Assembly: GCA_951799445.1 (NCBI GenBank)
Contig: OX637292.1
Span: 11,659,296 to 11,723,295, forward strand
Length of the DNA: 64,000 nt
Source of the DNA: Pseudisothecium myosuroides
Lineage: Eukaryota; Streptophyta; Bryopsida; Hypnales; Lembophyllaceae
Direction of reading: 5' to 3'
The translations under genes and the position numbers were made by a program. This document shows positions 11,501 through 23,069 of this stretch, piece by piece (positions within the stretch are counted from its first letter, which is position 1; every line of letters starts with the position of its first letter). Below the pieces are notes generated by a model. The model was not told the DNA's origin, searched no databases, and was given only the letters and a program-made list of their open reading frames with translations.

Positions 11501-13243
11501 CGAAGAATTCATCGACTACCTGGAGCACTTCCAGCACTACCCTCTGCACCAGAACCACTCGGACCTGCAGCCGACTTGGTCTCCAACACGATAGGTTTCG
11601 CCGTCTCTGCTGTTTTGTCCGCGAAATCGGCATGACCCGTTCTCTTCGTATGCAAATCTTGTTCCTGAGTTTGGTGAAAATACGGAAAAAACGAGTCACG
11701 ATAAAGTCAACGGTTTCCTTGCTATTATCGTCTCAAGCTTCACCACATTCAGGTAGCCAGAAATATTTTTAAAAGCCCTGTATCTCATACATCGTCCACT
11801 TATACCCGTGGACTCAAGGAAGAACAAAGGCATACATTCCAACTCCAAAACTGGCCGTCGGGGTCCTCTCATTCTTAAGGGCGGTATGACCACGACGATA
11901 CAAGAAACCCTCATATGCATTGCACGCTTGCTGGTGCTTCTGCAGAAAATTGTAAAGACTGGCAAGCAAATTGGCAAATGATGAATTCTAGCAGAAAAAA
12001 AAATCACAGCAAAGGCATTCAGTCCAACGAGATGCTCATCTGACAAATCAAGAAAAAAGAGAGTTAAGAGGAGACCGTTTGAGTTCGGCATGGCTTGCCG
12101 CAGGTAGTGCACACCAGGTTGAGTACCTGAGCACAAAGCCAGACAGACACATGAAGTGAATATAGAATATGGTGGCGCTATTTCCTGCTAAACCTACTCA
12201 AAACTGATTTCAAAAAATCATTTGAGACCTAATTAGGGCATCTAGGTCCTTAAGGATTTAAACCTAAGCATGTCCGCAGCAACTCCAGTAGAGCATGTCA
12301 ACAACGATTCTAAACAGAATCCGTGAAGAAGACCGCGATCCACGAAGCCTACAAATCACGTGAGAGCACTACGTAGTCGCTCCGCAGTCCATACCTTAAA
12401 TAATTAACATGATTTACGTTTACCGTACACTACTTATAGAAACACATAAAAATCCTCAACTGAAAACTTGACCAGATGCGGATTGAAACAAACTCTTGCC
12501 AGAGACGCAGACTTACCTATAATCACGATTTGATAGGACAACACAAGAACTCATTCCAACGAACAAAAAAATCCAACTCATAAAAACAATAATTAAACTC
12601 GTGATCGGTCTCTCCAACACGATCTCAAACCCTATCTGACAGATCACCACTTCAATCGCGAATAAACAGTCAACGCAAAGTATCCCAAGGCTCCCAGAAT
12701 GCCAGTCACAAAACAAGAGAACAGAGTCCAAAGCTCATGCCTACATGCACACAAATACATCACCTCAACCATCCCGAGCTTCGCAACTTATCACGACAAA
12801 CAAGAACAGAACAGAGAGTCTCGAATTTCATCAAGAAATATAGAATTGCATCGGCAATCGCCTCGATCGATTCCCAGACGGAAAACAAAAGGGCACCGTC
12901 CAAAAAAGACTCTCATCTCACTCATACGCCATGGTCGAACACGTTTTCCAATCCTAATTCCTCAAATGCTCATTCCTTCTCAAAGAAAACCCGTGAACAA
13001 TCCAAACACATTAACGAACATGCAGAAGCGGTACGGATGTGGCTATTCCGATGGCCGGCGATCGCTGTTTCGAAGCGTTAGCGGAGATGAATGGCAATGC
13101 GAGGTTAATGTTGTGAACTAAGTTACCGCCTGCGTGGATTCTTGGAAATTGGTGTGTCCAGTGAGTTCGGCGTGCTCCTGCGCCTCCTCTACACTCCGCA
13201 ACTGCGCCTGGCAATCGCCGCACTCCAGCGACAGACCCGCCAT
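8502..13243 (-). CDS. C2H2-UBA-PUB domain protein (probable CDC48/p97 adaptor), 13 exons
   Basis: The coding exons on the minus strand are 13243-13127, 12126-12076, 11664-11520, 11362-11267, 10966-10890, 10665-10589, 10421-10361, 10161-10094, 9888-9807, 9691-9608, 9350-9273, 8918-8799 and 8675-8502. All junctions are GT-AG and phases agree, giving 409 residues. Order: zinc finger 1 (C8, C11, H24, H30); zinc finger 2 (C45, C48, H61, H67; same spacing); UBA at about 110-150 (LAELESMGF... HFTG...VNWIVEHE); Lys/Glu-rich coiled coil about 175-280; PUB/PUG about 287-400 ([18 protein letters not shown]); end INNPFFGVL. This is the architecture of Arabidopsis UBA/PUB protein At1g04850. By family knowledge, UBA binds ubiquitin and PUB binds the CDC48/p97 C-terminal tail, so a role in ubiquitin-dependent processing is inferred. 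The start was chosen because it opens zinc finger 1 and matches the family length. Confidence 0.93.
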
Positions 13244-15089
13244 AGCTCCACAAACGCCAACAGAACGCTCAAGCTTACTGCCTCCTCCAGCTTTCGTCTA
13301 CCCGCACACACCAAGCCTCCTGGGCGTCATCGTGACTAGTGTGTCACTAAACCCAATTAAGCACACTAATTAACAACACTAATTAAACCCAATTTAACAC
13401 ACTACCCTGTGCTAGGGTCAGATTCGTTAAAGATAATTCTAAATATAATTAAACATGGCATCTAATGAAATATTTGGAAATTATAATGTGGCATCGGTGA
13501 ATAGTATGAAAAATATTATTGAGAATAATCTTAATCCGCAAAAAAAATAAAAAAATCGAAGCTATTTATATTGATAAAGCTACAAGTATTATTAAAGCCG
13601 TGAATATCAATAATGTTGTGAATATTGCTAAAGGTCACAAAATATTCTCAACTATGCTGAAGGTCATAAAATATTCCAAATCCTATAAAATGAACTTCCA
13701 TAAATTCTAAATCGAGTTGCCTAAATCTAAGTCTATAAAAAAAATCAACCAAAAAAGAAATGATTTCATGTAGGGCCTAACGAGTCTGACCCCAACGTAC
13801 GATATTATAGTTGAAACCAATCAAATACGCTTCACTAATAATGAAATTTATTGGAAGAGAAACTAATTCATTTTAAAATGCCATAAGTTTTTACTTTTGA
13901 TAAATATTTTTATCAACTATGTTTATAGAGATCTTTTCTTTGAATAGTACTAATATCTATCTTCTTGGTAAAAATGTTCATCAAGAGTAAAAACTTATAG
14001 CATTTTCCAAACAATTAGTGACATTGTAACAATTAATTTTATTATTATTGTAGTTCCAAATTCCTTCATAATGTTGAATTTCATCCAATGGTAATTCTTT
14101 GGATTGTATTGTATTAGGGCATCAATCATTTTCATAGGTAAATGCTTGTACTATTTGGATAGTGGACATTGTTGGCCGTAACATCATAAGATTTACGAGT
14201 GATTGCAAACAAATCAAAAATATATTTTAGTTTTGTTATCATGGTATTAATCTAAAAGTCATCAAATGTTTTCTTGCATTTGAGTCTCCATTTATTTTTA
14301 TTTTAAATTATGTTTGAATTCTTATTCAACTTGTATTTTTGAATGAGAAAAAAAATAATATAATTGAATAAAATTTAATCACATTCACTTGTTTAAAAAA
14401 AAAGTTGAAGTGTCGTTTTCTTTCTTATAACTTTTAGTTACAAAGAATGATCAATAAATAATTTGCACTTTAAAGTATAAGAATTCTAAGTTATTTTAGA
14501 AAAGTATTGAATGGAATTCAAATAGAAAACAATTTTTTTTACTTATAAATCAATTCTAATATTTAGTGTTTGAACCCAAAAAAAAGATCAACTAAAATTT
14601 ATAATCAATTAGAATATTTACAGCTCTTATTACATATTATACAAAATGATTTGTATTTTTTTTCATATAATCCTGTTTTCTTTGAAATGTCTTTTGTGAT
14701 CTATTTTGAATCTTGTACGATTATACTTTCTTTTCTTGTCAAATTATAGTAATGATTCAATAGTAGAATGCATCCCTATTGTAGGATCAAGTAAAAAAGA
14801 ACTAATTTATTGTATACTTGAGTACTTTTGTTGTAATGGGTAAATATTCAATACATATCAAAGAACATCTTCTTCCAATAATGCACAATCAAATCAAATA
14901 TCATATTACATGATTGTTTTAAAAAATTATTACATTAAAAATTCAAATTGACTTTTGAAACCACAAACAAGTGATTGGCTTTAATTATTAGAAGAATATC
15001 CTACATGAAGGTCACATTGGACTAGTAAACTAAATCACTTTTGTCAGAAAATTGCCACATGTCATTTTGCACTTGGTTTATGCTAGTAT
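13244..15089. other. Upstream region of the UBA-PUB gene, then AT-rich gene-free sequence
   Basis: The first 150-200 bases are the 5' flank of the minus-strand gene and contain repeated CACTAATTAA-like words at 13363-13400. From 13400 to 15089 the sequence is strongly AT-rich with no recognisable gene. The ORF at 13519-13710 is built of Lys/Ile/Asn codons only. Confidence 0.45.
13860..14027. repeat. Short fold-back inverted repeat
   Basis: Arms of about 55-60 bp pair with each other: AAAATGCCATAAGTTTTTAC near 13876 and its counterpart ending GTAAAAACTTATAGCATTTT near 14014. The ends near ACTAATT also pair. No target duplication is clear. Probably a MITE remnant. Confidence 0.5.
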
Positions 15090-16234
15090 CACTACAAGAG
15101 AAAGGAGTGTTTTAACCCCTAAAGGACCGAGGCCTTTTTTCTGCCCAAAAACACTGAAAACTGCCATTTCTATAGCAAAGAGTAAAAAAATTTGAAAAAT
15201 GTTTTTTTTTTCACATCCAACCATAGGATCTTACACCTAACTAGTATAAAAATGTGTGGAATTTTTTTTAGAATTTTTGACCGCACAGATTGTAAGATAT
15301 TTGCATTTAAAGTGAAAAAAACAAGTTTTTCAGCACATTGCGGGACTAGATTTTTTGACTTTAAACATTTTTAACTTAAAATTTTTGCACTATAGAGTTT
15401 TGAGCTTTTATTTGTTATAGTGGAAAATTGAGTTGAGGGTCTAGGAAAAAAAAATATTCAAAAAAAACTTAATTATCATTCTTAAAAAAATTGTTAAGTA
15501 GATGTAGGTACAAGATAGAAGGAAAATCTAAAACATTCATATATTTTAGATGGAATTAAAATGCACTAATCCCAATGGTGAGATTGTTCTAACAGGTAAA
15601 TCAGACCATACAAAAAAAATTTGAAAAATTGCATTCAGAAATGAATCCCAAAGTTATTTTTTTCAATAAGATGCTTTAACTGCCCGAAAAACAAGAATGT
15701 CCATAACTTTCTCATAACATATCCAAATGAAATGAATCAAAGCTTTCCAAATAGCCAAAAATATAGTCTATGAGAAAAAAAATATTAAAAAAAAATATTC
15801 AAATTTTTGTCCATTTTTTTTTGCTGCCCGAGCTGCCCCCCGTCCCCTGTTTTGAGCTTATATGGTCATAACTTTTTTTCCCGGGCACCGATTGTGAAAA
15901 AAATTATACTCCCTTGAAGCTAATCAATTTTTCTACCTCCAAAAAAAGTTTCAAAAAATCAAGAGAAAATTTCAGCCCGTAGGTACCTGCCCGAAAACGC
16001 ATTTGTCCCCCAAAGGGACAACGGTCCTTTAGGGGTTAAGTGTTTTTAAGTATAGTCCTAGACACATGATTTTAAGTAATGGCCTTTAAGGAGATTTTCA
16101 GCAAAATTTTATTTAAAACGCATGTGTTTTAAGTAAAATTTTGCTGAAAATCTCCTTAAAGGCCATTATTGTAAAATCATGTGTCTAGGACTATACTTAA
16201 AAATTCACTTAAAACACCCCTTTCTCTTGTACTG
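15090..16234. mobile_element. CACTA-type MITE interrupted by a TTAA element
   Basis: Ends are CACTACAAGAGAAAGG (15090) and CCTTTCTCTTGTACTG (to 16234), flanked by TAT at 15087-15089 and 16235-16237. CACTA ends with a 3-bp duplication are the signature of the CACTA/EnSpm superfamily. Leaving out the TTAA insert (15116-16035 plus one TTAA), about 221 bp remain, and the arms pair almost throughout. The uninterrupted relative at 28916-29194 has the same end sequence and reads straight through the insertion point. Confidence 0.85.
15116..16035 (+). mobile_element. TTAA-flanked non-autonomous element, copy 2 (piggyBac- or Sola3-like)
   Basis: A 920-bp element with perfect 14-bp inverted ends CCCCTAAAGGACCG, flanked by TTAA at 15112-15115 and 16036-16039. 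It lies inside a CACTA MITE whose intact relative has a single TTAA at the same point, so the duplication is exactly TTAA. The interior is AT-rich with homopolymer runs and short motifs such as GCCATTTCTATAGCAAAGAG. A subterminal near-palindrome (TTGTCCCCCAAAGGGACAA) lies just inside the right end. No transposase is encoded. Confidence 0.85.
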
Positions 16235-17337
16235 TATGTCCCTCTAAAATTTTGATGTGAAAATTCAACTTCAGCACTTTCTTGCTTAAATTGCCCCTCA
16301 TCTATGTTTAATCCTAACTAGAAAAATGTCTAAACTTAGTATGTAAGATTCTACTTGAAGCATGTAGCAACACTTGATAGAGACATTTTTATTTTGAGAC
16401 ACTTAAAAAATGGCCTTGAATGAAAACTTCAAAGACTCAAAAACCACTACAACTTTTCAAAAGCAAACAACAAGAGGCGGGGACTGTTATTTGAAGCAAC
16501 TAATGAAAATTGAGACATTTTGTGCTTCAAGATAGTGGAAGAATTTGAAAGGCGGATCTACCTATCATATAGAAGCTTTATATAAAAAAATTCTTCATGA
16601 GGCAAATATATATGGATTGTTAAAATTCAAGTTTTGAAATATTCAAATTCATCAATTCCAAAAAGACTTATAAAACTTCATTGAATTGAATAAAAGAATA
16701 AAATATGCTTCAAACTTCTAAATCCACCTGTAAAAATTCAACTATGTTAATTTGTCCTAATAGTAAATGTGATACTAATTTATCAAGTCATACTATTTTG
16801 AATTACTGAAGGTTTATATATTACTATATAATATCAATTTCCACAAAAATAAAATTTTGTGGTGCCACTAATTTCTTAAGTGTTACTAATTCTCTTTCCC
16901 CTTACTAATAGGACAAATCAATGTACTCTACAATGTTTCATTGCACTTTAAATATAAAAAATTTAGCTAAACCAATTCATGGCTTCAATTTCTTTTCCAT
17001 ACAAATACATCCTTCCTAGTACTTCTATGTACAAAAATTGACCAAATTTTGCAAAAGCCTTCATTTTCAATCCCACCTTTCATTTGCAAATTTTTATTTT
17101 TTCAAGCTCTTTTTGATGAAAGGTTAAATTTTTTTTTGCCTTTGGAAGAATTCCAATTTTTTCCCTTTACATAGTGCCATTTTGCAAGGAGAAGGGCAAT
17201 GCAACCTTCAAAATCTAGCAATGTTTCAAGGGTGTTCATTCAAGTTGAGTCTAGGATTAAATATAGGCTATTTATGTTTTCAACTTTGAATATTTATAAA
17301 ATATTATTAGAATATTATAAAATTATGAAACCACTAA
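16235..17337. other. AT-rich gene-free stretch
   Basis: I see no gene, no long inverted repeat and no tandem array in this 1.1-kb stretch. Reading frames are short and low in complexity. Confidence 0.45.
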
Positions 17338-18399
17338 AGGTACGTTCGCACTGGGTCTTTGGTGGAGGCTAGGATCGGTGTTTTGTAAAATCTACTGTGA
17401 GGGCGTTTACACTACAGGGTGGTCTTACAACCCGAACCTACGTGGCACCGCAAATAAGAGCGTTGTTAGCTCCAAGCGTAGCACACAATATTCGGGAGAA
17501 ATGAGAGATGGCGCCGCTGTTACATAAATACAAAATCAAGACGAAATGTAGATCTCAAGAAGTTAGGTGCGCTCTTTGATAGTGGCAGAGTTTTACTGGC
17601 ACTACCAAAGAGCGGTGCCGAAAGAGTCGGCATTCTTCTCGGATATCTACGACGGTTGGTGTTCATGAAGAATGGACACAACTACCAGGTGGGAAGTCCT
17701 ATCTCCGCCATCCAACTTTTAAATATTGACGACTCCTCATGCCGATGCTTGTACAGCAACGTCGTTCGATGGTACAGTCTGCTTCCCAATTGCGCACATC
17801 CGCCGTCGTCATCGTGCTTCTTTTTCACAATTTTCTACGTGCATAGCAATATCATTGTACATACTGTTGCTCGACCTACTTTGCATTGTTGAACTGATTG
17901 ATTTGCCGATCTCTGAGTTACTATCGTTTCTGTTTTGCCGCAGATTTTCAAGTAACCACCGTCATGGAAAACCGTCTCGATGCCCAGTCCTACAGAGCAC
18001 CAATTGCACTTGCCACCATGTCTTTAAGCGATGAGTAATGGGTCCCGTCCCGTACGTAGCTTAACAGTCCTTCTATGAAGTATGATTCTTCACATATTGT
18101 CCCATTAGTCAACACCTGAGGCAGTCGGCTGTGTCGTCGATCGCTTCAAAATCAAAGAATAGTATGCACAATACATTTCTTCACAATGATAGAGTTCCCA
18201 ACTTTAGCAAACATGAGATTGACTCTTTGCAGAGCCTTTCTTGAGACTGAATTCGACTGAGCTACTCTCTATAACTTGAATATTTCCTTCAATACTTTGT
18301 ATTGAGCTTGCTATTAGGTACTTGACAATGCAGTCACAGTCCTCTTGAAGACACATACGAGCTCCAATGCATCTACTACAATTTGTTCCTTCGCAACAT

Positions 18400-19557
18400 T
18401 GAAATAACATTATATTCTTGCTTTCCAGGTTCACCGTCACTTGTCCCTGCTTGGCCTGTTCCGCGTCAAAGGACAGCACCGACCCTACCACAAAATCCTA
18501 CCTCTGTCAGAGCAACGGGAAGCGGAAGTCAACCCAAGAGGTCTCGAAAGGACAGGGGGCCAAATTGACTACCAGTTGAAGTCATGACCTTGATCTCGGT
18601 GAAGAAGACCATGTTTTTGGACAAAGTGGACACCATAGACGGTCGCGATTTGATGACGCCGGATGCATCTAAGTAGATTCGTGTCTCCCAAGAAATTATG
18701 GCGGCCAACATCTCTCCGTGCATGCGAGACGGTCCAGCCTGAAAAACAAAATGGAACCAGCTCATCCCAGAGTACAAACGAATTGTGGACTACATGTGTC
18801 GCACCGAAAGAAACACACCCTATTGGGACTTGTCTGCGTCGGAGCAAAAGGTTGAAGAACTGCCTCGACTATTTGGTCAAGATGTCTTCGAAGCAATCCA
18901 CGGATGGTTTGGAGCTCGACCCCAAATTCAACCCCCGCATGTCCGGGACTTGCTATCTCCTATTGATGGGAATTACAAACCTCCTTTAACTATGCCAGCT
19001 AAATAGAAGGCACTTGATATTGACGAAGAGAGTGAGGACGTCATGGATGCTACATTCATGCTACAGAGACTGAGGACACGAACCGAGCATTTTTGCCCCG
19101 TTCCTCTCCTCTTAGGTCTACCACCCCAATCAGGGCAGCTGCAACTAATGATTTCTCTTCGAGTCCACTATCGAGAGTACCTAGAGCAATCCTTGCTGGA
19201 GTTACGCCCCACCTTATAAGCTCTTCCAACACTAGTCAGTTCACGCCCGAAGCATTGCCTGCACAAGTTGCGCCCCACCTTATAAGCTCCTCCAACACTA
19301 GCCAGTTCACACCCAGAGCATTGCCTGGAGGAGTTGCACCCCACCTTATAAGCTCCTCGAGCACGAGGCGGTTCACTGGAAATCGTCGCAATGGCAGCAC
19401 TGGCATCCATAGGAAGAATGTAACTGGCCATGCAGTTATAGCTAACGCCACAAAGGCCATCGGCAAGATCATGGCGCAGCAAATGCAAGACATTGCACAC
19501 GCGTCAAGAGACTTAGAGAGAAGGACAGAAGACTTTATGAAAATGCTGCAATTGTAA
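18400..19557 (+). pseudogene. Harbinger-associated SANT/Myb-like DNA-binding protein, broken
   Basis: In one plus-strand frame the segment 18565-19080 reads as a Myb/SANT-like domain (EVMTLISVKKTMFLDK, KTKWNQLIPEYKRI) followed by a typical tail (YWDLSASEQ, RLFGQDVFEAI). It is broken by stops: TGA after the basic SQPKRSRKDRGPN stretch, TAG after ASK, TGA after DGPA and TAG after MPAK. The W/C-like positions suggest TGG or TGC changed to stop codons. A further frame change leads to 19093-19557, with a Ser/Pro-rich repeat region and a C-terminal helix (IGKIMAQQMQDIA...DLERRTEDFMKML). In Harbinger elements this protein partners the transposase and brings it to the ends. No functional product is expected. 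Exon limits are not certain. Confidence 0.65.
19201..19378 (+). repeat. 66-bp tandem repeat encoding a 22-residue unit
   Basis: About 2.7 direct copies start at 19201, 19267 and 19333. Each encodes a unit beginning V(T/A)PHLISSS and ending with ALP(A/G). The repeat keeps the reading frame, so it arose while the SANT-like gene was coding or is frame-neutral by its length (66 = 3 x 22). Confidence 0.8.
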
Positions 19558-20234
19558 ATGAGAATGCACGCCTTGCAATTATGAAACAAGGAGAAATGGT
19601 GAGTTGCCTCTCCCATTTGTCCTCTGTTTTGCATCACGGTTTAACAGTAAACAACAGCCAAGTGCCCACTAAGATGCCAGAAGTAACATCTTCAGGATTT
19701 CCCTTGTCTGCGATGAACATACACATGTCACAGTCTGCCCTACCTTCCGGCCAAGGCTCCCAGCCCAATGCCATAGTCACCGTCGACGAGGCTGCTCGAG
19801 GAGTTGTAGAGGAACCATGCGCAGCATCTTCAAGTGCCGAAGAGGACAACTCCACCTTCCCAGAATCCCAGCGCTAGCGTAATTTCTAGTTTGCTATAGC
19901 TGAGCATCTTTTCAACCTAGAAGTACGTTGTTTGTTTAGTAACTACCGTTTTCGTAAGTCTATGGGAGATGCAACGTCGTGTTGTTTTGTAGGTCCGTTG
20001 GCTGTCCATAGAGGATGCAAGTGGCACTTTGTATGACAATTAAAGGTATTGCAGGCAATGAGAAAAGTCCATGGCATTCATGTTTGCACTATGCCACAGC
20101 TACTTCCAATATCAAGGAACTGGTGACTAACTTGTTTGCCATTCCAATGATTGCCTCCCTGTTCCACTTCAACAATGTCAAAAATGAAAGGACAAAAATG
20201 AACGACACTCACACTCTGAAAAAAATCAGAAAGC

Positions 20235-20437
20235 GGTTTGCTTCCAAGTAGTCATTTTTGTGAGTCCAGTATGATACGAACGCCATATGAAATTCACAAA
20301 CGCCACATGGAATTGGGACGTTGGTCTCGAATGAACGGTTCGCTTCCAAGTAGTCATTTTTGTGATTCTAGTATGATACAAACACCATATGAAATTCATG
20401 AATGCCACATGAAACCAGGACGTTGGTTCAAATGAAC
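20235..20437. repeat. 102-bp tandem duplication
   Basis: Two adjacent copies of about 102 bp contain CTTCCAAGTAGTCATTTTTG at 20241 and 20343, and GGACGTTGGT near the ends. They are about 85 percent alike. The copies lie inside the Harbinger element with no coding role that I can see. Confidence 0.7.
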
Positions 20438-20715
20438 CTCGTCTTCTCAACACATTGGTTTCTTATACCATCTCGTCACTCTCACTATGACAATCGCCCA
20501 ATTTGTTGAAGAGGGGGGTTGTCCACGACTCTCAGTTCATTTGTTGACACTAAAGAAGGGCACAGGATTGATTGCACGGAGTGTGGAGGACAAAAAGAAC
20601 GCACTCCAGGCAACGAAGCATGCATCAGAACTTGGAAATTTCCATTGGAGAAACGCAAATTTATCCGAGTTTGCTGTCAAATCTTTCTGGATAACATAGT
20701 GACTGCCATTGTAGT

Positions 20716-21041
20716 ATACATCTCGAACTTAAGGAATGACATTTTTTTAACAGATATCGTACTGATTCAGTGGCTTCATACCTGTGCACCATAATCGTAC
20801 TGATTACGTGTATTTGGACGCACTGAATCAGTGTCATTAAAAAGGGTTTTAAAAGCGTACAATTTATGCACTTTAATTATACAAATGTGGTATCCAAAAT
20901 GCACGTAAATTGTACTAATAATAATACAAGAATCATAAGTTATTGATATTCATTGTTTTCACACTGATTCAGTGCGTCCAAATACACGTAATCAGTATGA
21001 TTATGGTACGCAGGTATGAAGCCACTAAGTTCGAGATGTAC
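20716..21041. mobile_element. Inverted-repeat MITE inside the Harbinger element
   Basis: The outer arms TACATCTCGAACTTA and their complement, and the inner arms GGCTTCATACC...CGTACTGATTACGTG and their complement near 20945-21027, give a long fold-back of about 326 bp. A 35-bp stretch in the left arm has no partner, so it is an insertion or a rearrangement. The target duplication is unclear. Confidence 0.6.
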
Positions 21042-22627
21042 AAGGTCATATATCATAGTTGTTTCATACAACTCTATTGGAAGTAAGGCCAAAGTCTACA
21101 AGGGTGCTTTCACCAACAATATGAAACTTCTAATTATTAAAACAATCTCGAAAATCCATCAACTTAAGAGAAGTAGAGCAAAATAGAAAGCTCATTCAAT
21201 CTTCTTTGAACTGAAGACGCTTTGGCAAATTGAGAAGCATAAAAATATATAAGAACAACATTGAAATGAGCGGCTACAAGGGAGCTAGACAACAAGGCCT
21301 TTTCCATTTAATCAGTATTGCGCAGCTACGGAAAGAGTTGAGAGATGGCTTTCGACGAAGTAAGCAAACCAGGAGCGCCCATGCAGAAGAGTGAAGTGAC
21401 ACGTCCACCAGGAACAGTAGGCTTGGTAGCTTGTAGAAGACCAGTGCCTTGATAACGCTACACCCACGGCATTGCTGTTGGCAGAATTCCGGACAGGACC
21501 TATACTGCTATACAAATGAAATCAAAGATGAGCCACCGCAAACTGCAATTTTATTCAGTAACTCAATTCCCCCAAGTTCTCATGGAAGGTTCATGACATT
21601 TTACATTGAGTTGTGGAGATCACTTCAAAACCTGATTCTATAGAATATAGCAACTCTAAGAATTTTTTGTGGTTGTATCTGAGTGGATCCATAGTTTACC
21701 GCAAGTGGGAGATACAAATTCCTACCTCCAGCCTCACTACAACACGAACCAACAAAGCCGAGCAAGCTCCCCTTTGATCACTACCAGGCTTGCAGCACAT
21801 CAGCATTTGAGAAATGAACAGGCAGGAAAACTCACCTGCAAAGGAAGCTCCAGGCGCTTCGAAGGTCATTCTTGGACGACAGTTATTTTTTTTCGATATT
21901 CAGCTGCATCCTAGTCTTCCATGGACAATGGACTTCAAAAAAGTGACATGACCAATTTGAAAGTCGGACAGCACGAGCAATCACACAGAGTCACAAAAAC
22001 ATGAAGGCAATCCCCATTCCCAACAAAGGCACATCCGGCACCGAAGACTGATTTGAAGATTGACAAGGGCCGTTTTTCATGAATAATGTGTCATTGCTCA
22101 AGAACAACGATCACATCATCGACTTAAACAACGATTGTAACCGCCCAGTCCAAGAGCTTATAATATGCTATTTCATCATCCTAAAACTTTGAAGAGAGAT
22201 ATACACGAAAAGTAGTGGATGCCCGAATAGTGAAGACAATCTACAGTCACTGAAAACCAAAGACAGCCTACATTGTGTGGTCGAGCACACATGCGGAATC
22301 CTACATTATTATCATCATATTTATATAATGCAGAAGCCAACGCAAATTTGTAGTATAGATTGAGGTAAACTATGATCTACTGACTTCTTGTAGGAACAAA
22401 CTTAGCCTATTTTGATGCTTGCTTAATCTGTCGGCGCTCACACTTGAGTCTCCTCTCGGGATCCTTCTTGCACTGAAATGACCACAAACAATTCAATTCA
22501 TATACCAAAGTGGCCCAATAAAAGAAGAAATCATAGACATAATCACGGTGAAGCTTCCTCCACACAACAGAAAGGACGAGAAGTGGAAGGTGAACTGACA
22601 AAATAGAGATGGACCAAACCCTACATA
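21042..22627. other. Non-coding part of the Harbinger element
   Basis: No recognised gene. Short ORFs at 21312-21515 (minus) and 21669-21914 (plus) have no family motif. It may be intergenic space between the two transposon genes or decayed 3' parts of them. Confidence 0.35.
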
Positions 22628-22844
22628 CACTATAAGAAACCCGCGTTTTAGGTGACGAGCCTTGATTTTTCTTGACGGATTTTAGTGGACATTTAATGCA
22701 ACAAACCTATATTTTTTGTCAACAAAAATGTCCAATGTGACATCACTCTTGACATTAAAACATGGGGTTTTTGCATTGGACATCTACTAAAATCCATCAA
22801 GAAAAATCAAGGCTCGTCATCTAAAACGCGGATTTCTTATAGTG
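22628..22844. mobile_element. CACTA-type MITE, 217 bp
   Basis: Ends are CACTATAAGAAA and TTTCTTATAGTG, flanked by ATA at 22625-22627 and 22845-22847. About 58 bp of each end pair with few mismatches (GAGCCTTGATTTTTCTTGA and its complement). A CACTA end with a 3-bp duplication places it in the CACTA superfamily. No ORF. Confidence 0.85.
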
Positions 22845-23069
22845 ATAAGAAGGAATTTCTGTCAGAGTCTCTTGAACAAGCAACGGAGACATAGCGTAGG
22901 AAATGAAGTAAAGTCACAAAACGATGAAGTTCAGAGACGACGGGAAAACTTTTACGGACTGAACTTTCCACAATGCTGGAAATCAGCTCCAAATACCGAT
23001 GGAACACAAGGTGGACAAGGAATGCGGAGACATAAGTGAATGGTGATAGTTTTGAAAGCGTACCTTCTT

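Noticed and set aside
12699..13121. Plus-strand ORFs of 114-140 codons in the first intron of the UBA-PUB gene
   Set aside because: Lys/Arg/Ser-rich without a motif, and antisense to a gene with a full, phase-consistent exon set.
18204..18847. Minus-strand ORFs of 82-95 codons
   Set aside because: They are the complement of the decayed SANT-like gene, whose plus-strand frame shows family motifs.
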